From Teredinibacter turnerae (GTDB lineage Bacteria; Pseudomonadota; Gammaproteobacteria; Pseudomonadales; Cellvibrionaceae), in the NCBI RefSeq assembly GCF_037935975.1, contig NZ_CP149817.1:1798001-1862000 (forward strand): DNA of 64,000 bases, written 5' to 3'. A program made the translations under genes and the position numbers. Positions 54,003 through 64,000 of the stretch are shown here, piece by piece (position 1 is the first letter of the stretch; each line of letters starts with the position of its first letter). A model generated the notes under the pieces. It did no database searches and had not been told where the DNA came from. It saw only the letters and a list, made by a program, of their open reading frames with translations.

Positions 54003-54293
54003 ATGAATATTCGTCCTTTACACGATCGTGTTGTGGTTCGCCGCAAGGAAGAAGAAGAAAAATCTGCTGGTGGCATTGTTTTGCCTGGTTCGGCTAAAGA
54101 AAAGCCAAACCAAGGTGAAGTCGTAGCCGTTGGTTCCGGCCGCGTTTTGGACAACGGAGAGACTCGCCCTGTAGACGTAAAAGTGGGTGACACTGTGGTG
54201 TTCGGCAAGTACGCCGGTAGCGACACTATCGAGATTAACGGCGAAGAGCTGGTAATCCTCAGTGAGAGCGACATCAAAGCGATTATCGAGTAA
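54003..54293 (+). CDS. groES: Co-chaperonin GroES
   Basis: Heptameric lid of the GroEL folding chamber. 96 residues: [53 protein letters not shown] contains the mobile loop ([11 protein letters not shown]) that contacts GroEL; the C-terminus [32 protein letters not shown] is canonical. CTGGAG precedes the ATG. groEL follows after 62 bases in one operon. Confidence 0.99.
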   Translation: MNIRPLHDRVVVRRKEEEEKSAGGIVLPGSAKEKPNQGEVVAVGSGRVLDNGETRPVDVKVGDTVVFGKYAGSDTIEINGEELVILSESDIKAIIE

Positions 54294-54343
54294 GTCTCGC
54301 TTCAACACTGTAACTGTTAACGATCAATATTCTAGCTAGTTAA

Positions 54344-55996
<1,653 letters not shown>

Positions 55997-56034
55997 GCTG
56001 GGGCTTCATCAGTATTTACCCAAGTCAAAAAGAG

Positions 56035-56058
56035 CGGCCCCCCAGGGGCCGTTTCTTT
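56035..56058 (+). terminator. Rho-independent terminator after groEL
   Basis: CGGCCCC (56035-56041) pairs with GGGGCCG (56045-56051) over a CCA loop, followed by TTTCTTTAT. Lies 39 bases after the groEL stop. Confidence 0.85.
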
Positions 56059-56251
56059 ATGATCGATAAAATCTGACTACACCGTCGATCAATTACGCTC
56101 CTGCCCGTGGAGCGTTGAATTTAAGTAAAATCGGGCCATCTAAGATATTTAACGTGTGGCGGGGTGTTCATCCACCTTCATTGTTCGTGCGTAATCAATC
56201 ATGGCGTAGATCTTGCGCTGTATCAGGACCCAATCCAAGAGGAAAGCAATT

Positions 56252-56833
56252 ATGGCATTTGAATTACCAGAACTTCCCTACGAGCGCGGTGCGCTTGCTC
56301 CGCATATATCCGAAGAAACCCTCGACTTTCACTACGGCAAGCATCACAAAACCTACGTTGATAAATTAAACGGTCTGGTTCCTGGTACTGAGTTCGAAGG
56401 TAAAACCCTCGAAGAAGTTGTAAAAACCTCAAGCGGTGGTGTTTTTAACAACGCAGCGCAGATCTGGAACCACACGTTTTACTGGAACTGCCTGAGCCCC
56501 AACGGCGGCGGTGAGCCAACGGGTGCCATTGCTGACGCGATCAATTCCGCGTTTGGCTCATTTGCAGATTTCAAAGAAAAATTCACCACCTCGGCTATAA
56601 ATAACTTTGGCTCAAGCTGGACTTGGTTGGTCAAGAAAGCAGATGGCAGCGTAGAAATTGTTAATACTTCAAACGCCGCGACTCCACTGACGGACGACAC
56701 TCTGACCCCTCTGTTGACAGTGGACCTGTGGGAGCATGCGTACTACATCGACTACCGCAATGCGCGCCCCTCCTACATGGACGCATTCTGGAACCTGGTT
56801 AACTGGGATTTTGTGAACGCAAACTTCGCATAA
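56252..56833 (+). CDS. sodB: Superoxide dismutase, iron type
   Basis: Converts superoxide to oxygen and peroxide; cytosolic. 193 residues from ATG 56252, which is preceded by AAGAGGAAAG; an ATG at 56213 adds 13 residues without family match. Metal ligands: His27 region (LDFHYGKHHKTYVDKLN), His around 74 (QIWNHTFYWNCLSP), and DLWEHAYYIDYRNARPSYMDAFWNLVNWDFVN with Asp and His. The phrases AAQIWNHTFYWNCL and FGSSWTWLV favour the Fe rather than Mn form. It has its own terminator. Confidence 0.97.
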   Translation: MAFELPELPYERGALAPHISEETLDFHYGKHHKTYVDKLNGLVPGTEFEGKTLEEVVKTSSGGVFNNAAQIWNHTFYWNCLSPNGGGEPTGAIADAINSAFGSFADFKEKFTTSAINNFGSSWTWLVKKADGSVEIVNTSNAATPLTDDTLTPLLTVDLWEHAYYIDYRNARPSYMDAFWNLVNWDFVNANFA

Positions 56834-56851
56834 TTTCAGCCTCCGAAGTAC

Positions 56852-56890
56852 AACAACAAAGCACGCGTAAAGCGTGCTTTGTTGTTTTCG
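56852..56890 (+). terminator. Rho-independent terminator after sodB
   Basis: Perfect 15-bp stem, AACAACAAAGCACGC (56852-56866) with GCGTGCTTTGTTGTT (56872-56886), loop GTAAA, then TT. It starts 19 bases after the sodB stop. Confidence 0.9.
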
Positions 56891-56941
56891 GAACTGCAAA
56901 ATCCGTGGGTCCAGCTGGATGTACCCTGAATAGGCCGCGGC

Positions 56942-56963
56942 CCGAACAAACCCGATTGTTCGG
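56942..56963. repeat. Inverted repeat between sodB and the coiled-coil gene
   Basis: CCGAACAA and TTGTTCGG form a perfect 8-bp repeat around ACCCGA. It could be a regulator site for the next gene or a second transcript end. The remaining part of the gap (56891-57203) has a TAGCGCTA palindrome near 57070 but no gene. Confidence 0.4.
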
Positions 56964-57203
56964 CTGTCAAAAATATTACAAGGTAGCGTGTTCTAGCCTG
57001 GAGCTCAGTCAAGAGCTGCGAATGAGCGAGCGGTGGTAGCGCGGCGCAGATGCGAAATAACGTGCTGTTAGCGCTAGCGTGACTCCTATTGTTTTCTGGG
57101 TTTCACTGCTAACTCGTTGAAACTGCTAGAATAGCGCGAAAATTGTTTAGGCGTCAGTGTATAGCTGGCGCACCTGGTTTTTAAATTCAATTTGCTGACT
57201 TTT

Positions 57204-57965
57204 ATGACTGAAAGAAAAGAACCCACCATTAGTGCCATTCGCCCAGACCCTGATGAAATTGCCCGCCGTCAACGTCCGTCATCCGGCGCGAACCGCGCTG
57301 TAAAAAGCGATACGCGAGCTGCAGTACCTGCGCAGCCCGCTTCGTCGAAACCCAGCGGTGCTGGGGTTTCGATTGTTGGCGTCATTGCCCTCCTAGTAGC
57401 GTTTGTCGCTTTGGGTGGGGTAGCTTATATGTATCAACAAAACCAGCTGCTAGTGGCACAACTAAGCTCGGCGGATAGCCGGATTGTCGATTTGGAGAAG
57501 CAGTTAGAGATGACGGGCGACGAGTCTACCGCGTCCATGGCGGCAGTTCAGGCTAAACTCAAATGGGCTGACTCGGAGATTCGCAAACTGTGGGGCGTGT
57601 CTTACGATACTAACCGCAAAGCGATTGCAGCCAACACAGACAAGATTTCAGCACTAACAAAATCCGCCGGTTCAGTGGACAGCAAAATTGCAACAGCCCT
57701 GAAAGGGCCAAAGGCTGATATCAAGTTGATTAACGATCTTATCGAAGGCCAGCAATCTGCGATTTCCTCGGTGGAAACGCGCGCGTCGCAGGGGGTGGCT
57801 CAGGTCCAGGCATTGACCGATACGCTGCGCAAACTGGAAAAAAGCGAGGCGGCGCTACAATCGCGGATTAAAACCAACGAGGAAGCCATTGAAGCTATTG
57901 ACGCTTTCCGTCGAACGGTGAACCAACAACTGTTGCAGTTGCGCGCTGGGTCGACGGCACCATAA
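57204..57965 (+). CDS. Single-pass membrane protein with coiled coil
   Basis: 253 residues, not assigned to a characterised family. Order: a charged cytoplasmic N-terminus (TERKEPTISAIRPDPDEIARRQRPSS), a Pro/Ala/Ser stretch, one transmembrane helix (about 55-77, VSIVGVIALLVAFVALGGVAYMY), then an extended periplasmic coiled coil (about 80-250: LVAQLSSADSRIVDLEKQLEMTGDES, AKLKWADSEIRKLWGVSYDTNRKAI, SQGVAQVQALTDTLRKLEKSEAALQSRIKTNEEAIEAIDAFRRTVNQQLLQLR). It resembles hypothetical proteins next to fumarase in related genomes. The start at ATG 57204 is preferred over TTG 57192. Role unknown; such proteins often tether or scaffold envelope complexes. Confidence 0.7.
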   Translation: MTERKEPTISAIRPDPDEIARRQRPSSGANRAVKSDTRAAVPAQPASSKPSGAGVSIVGVIALLVAFVALGGVAYMYQQNQLLVAQLSSADSRIVDLEKQLEMTGDESTASMAAVQAKLKWADSEIRKLWGVSYDTNRKAIAANTDKISALTKSAGSVDSKIATALKGPKADIKLINDLIEGQQSAISSVETRASQGVAQVQALTDTLRKLEKSEAALQSRIKTNEEAIEAIDAFRRTVNQQLLQLRAGSTAP

Positions 57966-58076
57966 GCCGATATTGGGTCTTTAACTTGATCCAAACCTGC
58001 GGCGCGCGACGCTTGCTGGGCTAAAATGCCCAGCACTCCATTTCTACGCATACCACCAATCAACGTTGGAATTGTT

Positions 58077-59597
58077 ATGACTACCATCATTCGTCAGCAA
58101 GATATTATTGATAGCGTTGCCGATGCGCTTCAGTTCATTTCGTATTACCACCCGAAAGATTTTATCGACGCCGTCCATGAGGCGTATAAGAAGGAAGCAA
58201 ACCCTGCCGCCAAAGATGCCATGGCCCAAATTCTGATTAATTCGCGTATGTGCGCGCAGGGCCATCGTCCCATATGCCAGGACACGGGCATCGTCACTGT
58301 ATTTGTTAATGTGGGCATGGATACCAAAATTGATGCTGACATGAGTTTTGATGACATCATCAATGAAGGCGTACGCCGCGCTTATAAGCACCCGGATAAC
58401 GTTCTGCGCGCGTCCATTCTTTCCGACCCGGACGGCGCGCGTAAAAATACCGGCGACAACACGCCTGCGGTGATTCACTACAAAATGGTTCCGGGCAATA
58501 CCGTTGACATTCATGTTGCGGCTAAAGGCGGTGGCTCCGAGGCAAAAACCAAATTCGCGATGCTGAACCCGTCGGACTCGGTTGTTGACTGGGTATTAAA
58601 TGTTGTCCCACAAATGGGAGCGGGCTGGTGTCCTCCCGGCATGCTTGGAATTGGCATAGGTGGCACTGCTGAAAAGGCCATGTTGCTGGCGAAAGAAGCG
58701 CTTCTCGACCCTGTTGATATCCAGGAGTTGCGCGAACGCGGTGCGGAGAATCGCTCGGAGGCATTGCGTCTTGAGTTGATGGATAAGGTCAATGGCTTGG
58801 GTATTGGCGCGCAGGGGTTAGGTGGCTTAACAACGGTTTTGGACGTGAAAGTCAAAGACTACCCGACTCACGCGGCGAACAAAGCCATTGCCGTGATTCC
58901 AAACTGTGCGGCTACCCGTCACGCACACTTTACCCTGGATGGTTCCGGGCCGGCACTTCAGACGCCGCCCAGTCTGGAAGACTGGCCGGAAGTCAGCTGG
59001 GAAGTCGGTGATTCTGTCGAGCGTGTCGATTTAAACACAATAACAGCGGACGACATCACCCGCTGGAAGCCCGGTCAAACCCTGCTGCTGAACGGGAAGT
59101 TGCTGACCGGGCGTGACGCAGCCCATAAGCGTCTTGTGGATATGATCGAAAAAGGTGAGCCCATGCCTGTGGACTTCACCAACAAATTTATTTACTACGT
59201 TGGCCCGGTCGACCCGGTTGGTGATGAGGTTGTTGGCCCCGCAGGGCCCACGACGGCCACACGGATGGACAAATTTACCCGTACAGTGCTGGAAAAGACC
59301 GGTCTGATCGGTATGGTGGGTAAGGCTGAGCGGGGTCCTGTTGCGATCGAGGCAATCAGAGACAATAAAGCGGTCTACCTGATGGCTGTTGGAGGTGCTG
59401 CTTACCTGGTGTCGAAGGCCATTGTTAACGCGAAGGTTCTCGCGTTCGAGGATCTGGGTATGGAAGCCATCTACGAGTTTGATGTGAAAGATATGCCGGT
59501 AACTGTAGCGGTAGATAGCGAAGGCGTATCGGTTCACCAAACCGGGCCGAAGGAGTGGAAAGCGAAAATCGAAGAAGGTGTGGTGACGGTCAAGTAG
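58077..59597 (+). CDS. Fumarate hydratase, class I (iron-sulfur)
   Basis: Interconverts fumarate and malate in the citric acid cycle using an oxygen-sensitive 4Fe-4S cluster. 506 residues, both alpha and beta regions in one chain. Cluster and active-site phrases: GHRPICQDTGIVTVFVNVG, GGGSEAKTKFAMLNPSDS, PQMGAGWCPPGMLGIGIGGTAEKAMLLAKEALL, IPNCAATRHAHFTLDGSG, and in the beta part GPTTATRMDKFTRTVLEKTGLIGMVGKAERGP. ATG at 58077 is used; an earlier ATG at 58026 adds 17 unrelated residues. phhB follows after 10 bases. Confidence 0.95.
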   Translation: MTTIIRQQDIIDSVADALQFISYYHPKDFIDAVHEAYKKEANPAAKDAMAQILINSRMCAQGHRPICQDTGIVTVFVNVGMDTKIDADMSFDDIINEGVRRAYKHPDNVLRASILSDPDGARKNTGDNTPAVIHYKMVPGNTVDIHVAAKGGGSEAKTKFAMLNPSDSVVDWVLNVVPQMGAGWCPPGMLGIGIGGTAEKAMLLAKEALLDPVDIQELRERGAENRSEALRLELMDKVNGLGIGAQGLGGLTTVLDVKVKDYPTHAANKAIAVIPNCAATRHAHFTLDGSGPALQTPPSLEDWPEVSWEVGDSVERVDLNTITADDITRWKPGQTLLLNGKLLTGRDAAHKRLVDMIEKGEPMPVDFTNKFIYYVGPVDPVGDEVVGPAGPTTATRMDKFTRTVLEKTGLIGMVGKAERGPVAIEAIRDNKAVYLMAVGGAAYLVSKAIVNAKVLAFEDLGMEAIYEFDVKDMPVTVAVDSEGVSVHQTGPKEWKAKIEEGVVTVK

Positions 59598-59607
59598 AGG
59601 CCGCGTT

Positions 59608-59979
59608 GTGCCTATTGAGATTCCGGCGGCTGAGTTGGCGACCGCGCACTGCGAAAGTTGCGGCAAGGGCGTGCCGTCTTTGACTGCGCCCGAGCAAGCT
59701 GCAATGTTAAAAGTGCTCGATGGTTGGCGGCTGGAATCTTTGCCCGATACTCCTGCGGCGTTTATTAAAGATTTTCAGTTTGCGAATTTCTCGGACGCAC
59801 TGCATTTCGTTAACGAACTGGGGGTTGTTGCGGAGCAGGAGTCGCACCACCCCTTGCTAACGCTCACCTGGGGGCGGGTCACTGTCAGCTGGTGGACGCA
59901 CAGTATTGGCTCGATACACCGCAACGATGCGGTTATGGCGGCAAAGACAGATGCCGTGTACCAGCAGCGATTCGCTTGA
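59608..59979 (+). CDS. phhB: Pterin-4a-carbinolamine dehydratase
   Basis: Recycles tetrahydropterin after aromatic amino-acid hydroxylation and can act as a transcription cofactor (DCoH-like). 123 residues. The signature E-x3-HHP-x-W-x-H-x-D is visible: VVAEQESHHPLLTLTWGRVTVSWWTHSIGSIHRNDAVMAAKTDAVY. N-terminal extension (AHCESCGKGVPSLTAPEQ) holds a CxxC of unknown meaning, common in gammaproteobacterial forms. GTG start at 59608. No phenylalanine hydroxylase is in the window. Confidence 0.93.
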   Translation: MPIEIPAAELATAHCESCGKGVPSLTAPEQAAMLKVLDGWRLESLPDTPAAFIKDFQFANFSDALHFVNELGVVAEQESHHPLLTLTWGRVTVSWWTHSIGSIHRNDAVMAAKTDAVYQQRFA

Positions 59980-60275
59980 TTTTAATGGCCTGGCTCCGCA
60001 GGCCAACTCGGCCCATATAGCCATTCGCTTTAATTATTCCCAACATTACGCGTTTTTATTCCAAAACTCCCTTTCGAACTCTCTGCACCTGGCATATTCA
60101 CCATTATACTTGGCGGTAGGATTGGCGTATAAATTGTGCTCGAGCGTACTCGGGGCGCAGATTTAACGGCAGCCAGGAAACTGTACGACGCTGGACTTGT
60201 CTTACTATGCACCGTAAATAGCGCAGCGGCGGTTTGCGCTGGGCGATTCGCCCTGACTACATCAGGTACAACGAT
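59980..60275. other. Intergenic region downstream of phhB
   Basis: Contains a GGCCTG/CAGGCC hairpin (59987-60004) eight bases after the phhB stop, without a U-run, and a GGGCG/CGCCC hairpin (60241-60253) just before the next gene. No supported ORF and no clear promoter. Confidence 0.4.
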
Positions 60276-60461
60276 ATGGCGGAAATACTCGAGTTTAAGA
60301 AGAAAACGCCGGCAGAGGTTCACAAGGGAAAATCGCTCTGCCGACATGGCTTTCACAAGTGGATTATCAAGCAGGAAAAACAGTTTGATTCCCAGCAAGG
60401 CAAGCTGGTAACCGTCTACAAGTGTGAGCGCTGCGGCAAGTCGAAAGTGAAGGCGCTTTAA
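60276..60461 (+). CDS. Small Cys-rich protein, possible zinc ribbon
   Basis: 61 residues beginning MAEILEFKKKTPAEVHKGKSLC with AGGT upstream of the ATG at 60276. Four potential metal ligands: Cys22 and His24/His27 in LCRHGFHKW and a C-terminal YKCERCGKSKVKAL. The CxxC knuckle followed by basic residues resembles zinc-ribbon mini-proteins found in related gammaproteobacteria. It is very basic, so nucleic-acid binding is possible. No known name. The stop lies inside a 12-bp hairpin. It converges with purN. Confidence 0.65.
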   Translation: MAEILEFKKKTPAEVHKGKSLCRHGFHKWIIKQEKQFDSQQGKLVTVYKCERCGKSKVKAL

Positions 60462-60474
60462 TAAGCGCCTTCAC
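60447..60474. terminator. Bidirectional hairpin between the Cys-rich gene and purN
   Basis: GTGAAGGCGCTT (60447-60458) pairs with AAGCGCCTTCAC (60463-60474) over TAAT; the loop contains the TAA stop of the small gene. Convergent position suits a shared terminator, though no strong U-run follows on either strand. Confidence 0.6.
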
Positions 60475-60515
60475 AGATTCATTGTTGCCCTTTTTGACGG
60501 GCCTGGTGCGGGCCG

Positions 60516-61166
60516 CTACGGCTCGCCTGAGTCAACCACCTCTCCATCCAAAAATGCTTTCCCGTCTTTCATGCTCAATCGACCTTCGGCAAACCAACCA
60601 ATAACGCGAGGGTAGAGCAGGTGTTCCTGTTCTAGCACCCGGGCTGCGAGGGTATCAGCCGTATCGTCGGATAACACAGGCACCCTGGCCTGGCTGATTA
60701 CCGGCCCGCCATCCAACTCAGCCGTGACAAAATGAACAGACACGCCGTGCTCCGCATCACCAGCCTCTAACGCTCGCTGATGTGTGTGCAGACCCTGATA
60801 TTTGGGCAATAACGAGGGGTGTATATTGATCATTTTGCCCAGGTAGTGATTGGTAAACTCCGCAGTGAGAATGCGCATGAAGCCGGCGAGCACAACGAGG
60901 TCCGGTTTGTATGCGTCAATCTGCGCGCTGAGTGCTTGGTCGAATGCTTCTCGACTCTCATAGGATTTGTGGTTGAGCACACGGGTTGCGATACCGGCCT
61001 GTGCTGCGCGCTCCAATCCCAGTACGCCTGCGCGATTGCTGATGACCGCGCAGATCTCTATCGGCAATTTCCCTGCGCTCTGTGCGTCGATTATGGCTTG
61101 TAAATTACTTCCGCTGCCGGAAATCAACACAACGATTCGGCACCGAGATAGGGTTTCACTATTCAC
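60516..61166 (-). CDS. purN: Phosphoribosylglycinamide formyltransferase
   Basis: Third step of purine synthesis: formylates GAR using 10-formyl-THF. 216 residues. Motifs: RIVVLISGSGSNLQAIIDAQ, VISNRAGVLGLERAAQAGI, PDLVVLAGFMRILTAEF, the catalytic INIHPSLLPKYQGLHTHQRALEAGDAEHGVSVHFVTAELDGGPVISQ with the N-x-H...D set (Asn-Ile-His and Asp of LDGGP). Starts with GTG at 61166; purM ends 9 bases upstream, so the two form an operon. Confidence 0.97.
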   Translation of the reverse strand: MNSETLSRCRIVVLISGSGSNLQAIIDAQSAGKLPIEICAVISNRAGVLGLERAAQAGIATRVLNHKSYESREAFDQALSAQIDAYKPDLVVLAGFMRILTAEFTNHYLGKMINIHPSLLPKYQGLHTHQRALEAGDAEHGVSVHFVTAELDGGPVISQARVPVLSDDTADTLAARVLEQEHLLYPRVIGWFAEGRLSMKDGKAFLDGEVVDSGEP

Positions 61167-61175
61167 TGGACGACC

Positions 61176-62234
61176 TTAGTTGCGGCGCAACTCAACCTGT
61201 TCTTCTCCGGCCGCGAGAGGCTCAATCTGGCCAATCACGAAAGGCGCTTCACCTGAGTCTCTGAGGAAGCTTATTGCGCGCTCAGCATCGTTTGCGCTCA
61301 CGCAGATGACCATGCCTACACCGCAGTTAAATGTGCGATACATTTCTGTTTCCGCTACGTTTCCTTTTTGTTGCAACCAGGAAAATACAGGGGGGAATTG
61401 CCAGCTAGCGCAGTCAATAACTGCTTTGGCGTTGTCTGGCAGTACGCGTGGAATATTTTCGGTTAAACCGCCACCTGTGATATGGCTCAGCGCTTTAACG
61501 TCTAATTCCGCAAAGAGTGCAAGCAAGGTTTTAACATAAATCCGCGTTGGCTCCATGAGCGCTTCACGCAGTGGTTTACCGCCGACATCTTCGTTAAGGT
61601 CGGCGTTACTGACTTCGAGAATTTTGCGGATAAGCGAGTAACCATTTGAGTGCGGGCCGCTTGAGGGAAGGCCGATCAGGGTATCGCCTGTTGCTACCTT
61701 GCTGCCGTCGATAATCTTGGTCTTCTCGACTATGCCAACGCAAAAGCCGGCGAGGTCGTAGTCGTCACCTTCGTACATGCCTGGCATTTCTGCGGTTTCA
61801 CCACCGACCAATGAGCAGCCCGAGAGCTCGCAGCCGTTGCCGATTCCCTCCACAACTTGCGCGGCAATATCGACAGAGAGCTTGCCCGTCGCATAATAGT
61901 CGAGGAAGAAAAGGGGCTCAGCGCCGCCCACAATCAAATCGTTCACACACATCGCAACCAGGTCAATGCCAATGGTGTCGTGCTTGTTAAGCTGCATCGC
62001 CAGTTTGAGTTTGGTGCCCACACCATCCGTGCCGGCAACCAGCACCGGCTGGTTGTAGCCCGTTGGGAGCTCGAACAGTGCGCCGAAGCCGCCAAGGCCC
62101 GCCATCACTTCCGGTCGTCGCGTGCGCTTGGCCACAGATTTAATGCGCTCTACAAGGTCATTGCCCGCATCGATATCAACGCCGGCGTCTTTGTAGCTAA
62201 GTGAGGGGGAATTGCTGGAGGATTGGTCTGTCAT
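61176..62234 (-). CDS. purM: Phosphoribosylformylglycinamidine cyclo-ligase
   Basis: AIR synthetase; closes the imidazole ring in purine synthesis. 352 residues. Motifs: [124 protein letters not shown] and [18 protein letters not shown]. Divergent from the DUF2066 gene, 185 bases apart. The purN-purM/DUF2066/hda arrangement is seen in Pseudomonas. Confidence 0.98.
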   Translation of the reverse strand: MTDQSSSNSPSLSYKDAGVDIDAGNDLVERIKSVAKRTRRPEVMAGLGGFGALFELPTGYNQPVLVAGTDGVGTKLKLAMQLNKHDTIGIDLVAMCVNDLIVGGAEPLFFLDYYATGKLSVDIAAQVVEGIGNGCELSGCSLVGGETAEMPGMYEGDDYDLAGFCVGIVEKTKIIDGSKVATGDTLIGLPSSGPHSNGYSLIRKILEVSNADLNEDVGGKPLREALMEPTRIYVKTLLALFAELDVKALSHITGGGLTENIPRVLPDNAKAVIDCASWQFPPVFSWLQQKGNVAETEMYRTFNCGVGMVICVSANDAERAISFLRDSGEAPFVIGQIEPLAAGEEQVELRRN

Positions 62235-62418
62235 AGGGAAACGTCTGATCTTTTAATGATTAGCTAAAGCGTGCACCGTGAGTGGTCGCCTGTCTTAGAG
62301 GGCGTGCATTTTAACAGTTTCATTGCGATGAATCTCGGGAAAACTGTGTCTCGAAACGCTGTCGACCTGCGGCGGAGTTGGTACAATGCCGCGCGGATCA
62401 ACTTGGCTTGGAGAATTT

Positions 62419-63549
62419 ATGGCCCTACACACCCGTTATAACGCAGTATGGAACAAAATTTTTATTTTACTGACGGGCGCATGTTTTCTTAGCTTCGCAG
62501 CGCAAGCGGCAGAACAAAACTACTTCCAGGCCGAGGTCGCGGTGCAATCACAAAGTACGGCGGCCCGTAAGCAAGCGGCAGAGACAGCACTGGCAGAAGT
62601 GCTGGTACGTATGTCCGGCACGATGCAAGTGCTCGACAACCCTGTCATCAGTAAAACCCTGCCCAATGCCATTAGTTATGTTGAGCAGTTCCAGTACGCC
62701 CCCAACACCAACCAGATTCAGCGTTTTGATGGCTATAACGAAGTTCTCAGTCTGGAATTTTCGCCTGCCGCAGTGGAGCGCTTGTTGCGGCAAGAGGCGG
62801 GTATGCCATTTTGGCCGACCAACCGGCCTGGCACGCTGGTTTGGCTGGTGGAAGATAGCGCAAGCTACGGCCGCCAGTTGCTAGGCCCGGACGATATCCC
62901 GGCGGTGTTTGCCAGTCTGAATATGGCGGCGCAGCGGCGTGGCTTGCCGTTGAACTTTCCGCTGATGGATCTGGAGGATCAGTTAGCGCTGTCTGCGGAC
63001 CAGGTGTGGGAATTGGACGAAACCGCGATACTATCGGCGTCCGAGCGCTATGGCGCGGATGTTATTCTGGTTGGCCGTTACTCTTCCACCTCTTCAGGGC
63101 GTATTCTCGCTACGTGGCAGTTTTTTCATCGAGACGAAACTCAGGTGTACGACAGCCGTGCCGAGGACCTTGCCGAGTTGGGCGGTCAGGCACTTGATCC
63201 GCTTGCGGATTATTTAGGCGCGCGTTACGCAATCACCAATGCACCCGGTGAAACCAAGGCTCTGGTGATGCAGCTGGAAGGTGTAAGCGACTTTAAATCT
63301 TACCGGGGTGCAGTCGGCTACCTTGAAAATCTCGCGTTAACCACCAAAGTAGTGCTCGCTGCTGTGCGAAACGATACCTTATTGCTCCACTTGAGTTCTG
63401 ATGCGGGGGTCGATAAATTTATCAGCACCTTGGCTTTGGACTCGAAGTTGGTGCCGGTAAGCGCGCTCGCTGCCAGTGAAGAAGTCCCTGTTTGGATGCA
63501 GATTCCCAAAGGAACTGCGCAAAACCCGCTAATTTATCGTTGGCGTTGA
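62419..63549 (+). CDS. DUF2066 family exported protein
   Basis: 376 residues with a signal peptide (about 1-28, ending FLSFAAQAAEQ). The body matches DUF2066: YFQAEVAVQSQSTAARKQAAETALAEVLVRMSG near the mature N-terminus, then VEQFQYAP, EFSPAAVERLLRQEAGMPFWPTNRPGTLVWLVED, and RRGLPLNFPLMDLEDQLALSADQVWELDETAILSASERYGADVILVGRY. Family role unknown; exported or outer-membrane associated. ATG 62419 follows TTGGAGA; an earlier ATG at 62386 would put 11 residues before the signal. The hda start follows 25 bases later. Confidence 0.88.
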   Translation: MALHTRYNAVWNKIFILLTGACFLSFAAQAAEQNYFQAEVAVQSQSTAARKQAAETALAEVLVRMSGTMQVLDNPVISKTLPNAISYVEQFQYAPNTNQIQRFDGYNEVLSLEFSPAAVERLLRQEAGMPFWPTNRPGTLVWLVEDSASYGRQLLGPDDIPAVFASLNMAAQRRGLPLNFPLMDLEDQLALSADQVWELDETAILSASERYGADVILVGRYSSTSSGRILATWQFFHRDETQVYDSRAEDLAELGGQALDPLADYLGARYAITNAPGETKALVMQLEGVSDFKSYRGAVGYLENLALTTKVVLAAVRNDTLLLHLSSDAGVDKFISTLALDSKLVPVSALAASEEVPVWMQIPKGTAQNPLIYRWR

Positions 63550-63574
63550 GAGATGAGTTTTAGTTAGGAGTGAT

Positions 63575-64000
63575 ATGGCCGCCCAACCGCAGCAACTTAG
63601 CCTGGGAATTGCTCTGCACGAGGAGGCGACTTTCGCCAATTACCTCGCGGTGGGCTCCGCCAACCGCCAAGCCGTGGATGCGTTGGAAAAGGTCGCGTCA
63701 GGCGCGAGCCTGGAAAATACATTTGTGTGGGGCGCCCATGGCACAGGCTTGAGTCACCTCTTGCAAGCTGTTTGTCACCAGGCGTCGGACTGCGGCCGAA
63801 GCCTTCAATACTTTCCCATGGCCGACGTCCGCGGCTATGCGCCTGCGGCATTGTGCGAGGGTCTGGAAGACTTGGATTTGGTGTGTCTCGATGGTATCGA
63901 GCATATTTGTGGTTCGCGCGAGTGGGAGCAGAGCTTGTTTCACCTGTTTAACCGGATGCGGGATGCAGGCAAAACACTGGTTTTCTCCTCGCACGTGAGC
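63575..64000 (+). CDS. hda: Hda, regulator of DnaA inactivation (incomplete at window edge)
   Basis: First 142 codons of a DnaA-like AAA+ protein that, with the sliding clamp, stimulates hydrolysis of DnaA-ATP. The N-terminal clamp-binding motif QLSLGIAL (about residues 6-13) is visible. The Walker A region reads FVWGAHGTGLSHLLQAVCH, i.e. G-x4-G-x-S with the expected Lys of GKS/T altered to LS, which is usual in Hda. Then SLQYFPMADV and LDLVCLDGIEHICGSREWEQSLFHLFNRMRDAGKTLVFSS with the Walker B Asp. AGGAG precedes ATG 63575. The C-terminal half is outside the window. Confidence 0.93.
   Translation, partial: MAAQPQQLSLGIALHEEATFANYLAVGSANRQAVDALEKVASGASLENTFVWGAHGTGLSHLLQAVCHQASDCGRSLQYFPMADVRGYAPAALCEGLEDLDLVCLDGIEHICGSREWEQSLFHLFNRMRDAGKTLVFSSHVS

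Overview
The window is a gene-dense stretch of a gammaproteobacterial chromosome. Gene content and order (rnpB next to the mra/dcw cluster, lpxC, a membrane-bound M23 peptidase, secA, argJ, a MutT-ThiE fusion, yacG-coaE-pilD-pilC-pilB-pilA, nadC, a DUF1631 gene, ampD-ampE; ampG, fxsA, groES-groEL; purN-purM, DUF2066, hda) match the Pseudomonas/Cellvibrionales pattern. Base composition looks close to 50% GC and the proteins suggest a marine Cellvibrionaceae member such as Teredinibacter or Saccharophagus. That last assignment is inference, not a database result. I see no insertion sequence, prophage, CRISPR array, tRNA or ribosomal operon.

Region 1 (1-9000): an incomplete PfkB/adenosine-kinase-type gene, a large DUF1631 protein overlapping a PilZ (c-di-GMP) gene, then a leftward block clc - hemJ - thiD - thiE - hemL joining tetrapyrrole and thiamine synthesis. 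Region 2 (9000-12760): argC, a DUF6776 membrane protein, bactofilin, erpA, a periplasmic DsrE-like protein and the RNase P RNA. Region 3 (12886-33453): a soluble PAS-PAS histidine kinase with receiver, then a complete division and cell wall cluster mraZ-rsmH-ftsL-ftsI-murE-murF-mraY-murD-ftsW-murG-murC-ddl-ftsQ-ftsA-ftsZ-lpxC, driven by a clear promoter with four 10-bp-spaced MraZ boxes and tightly coupled by start/stop overlaps. Region 4 (33695-39683): M23 peptidase, secA, argJ and the Nudix-ThiE fusion.

Region 5 (39677-47481): the leftward yacG-coaE-pilD-pilC-pilB block, divergent from pilA, which has a sigma-54 promoter and is followed by a TfpX/TfpZ pilin accessory gene; then nadC and a retropepsin-like protease. 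Region 6 (47736-53252): the second DUF1631 gene, then ampD, ampE and ampG, a muropeptide recycling set with no ampC or ampR in view. Region 7 (53371-60461): fxsA, a sigma-32 promoter and structured leader for groES-groEL, sodB, a coiled-coil membrane protein, class I fumarase, pterin carbinolamine dehydratase and a small Cys-rich protein. Region 8 (60516-64000): purN and purM leftward, DUF2066 and the start of hda rightward.

Most genes are housekeeping. The less explained signals lie between genes: (i) a near-consensus promoter plus a LexA-like palindrome inside a 133-bp inverted-repeat element between ampE and ampG; (ii) a 148-bp element with imperfect terminal repeats and a possible pseudoknot between ftsZ and lpxC; (iii) a 26-bp perfect palindrome with a competing partner in the groESL leader; (iv) a 15-codon minicistron fitting exactly between the ftsQ stop and ftsA start. 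Protein-level oddities are the paired DUF1631 paralogues, a CLC protein with an unusual filter, and an SSQ variant of the SxN motif in FtsI.
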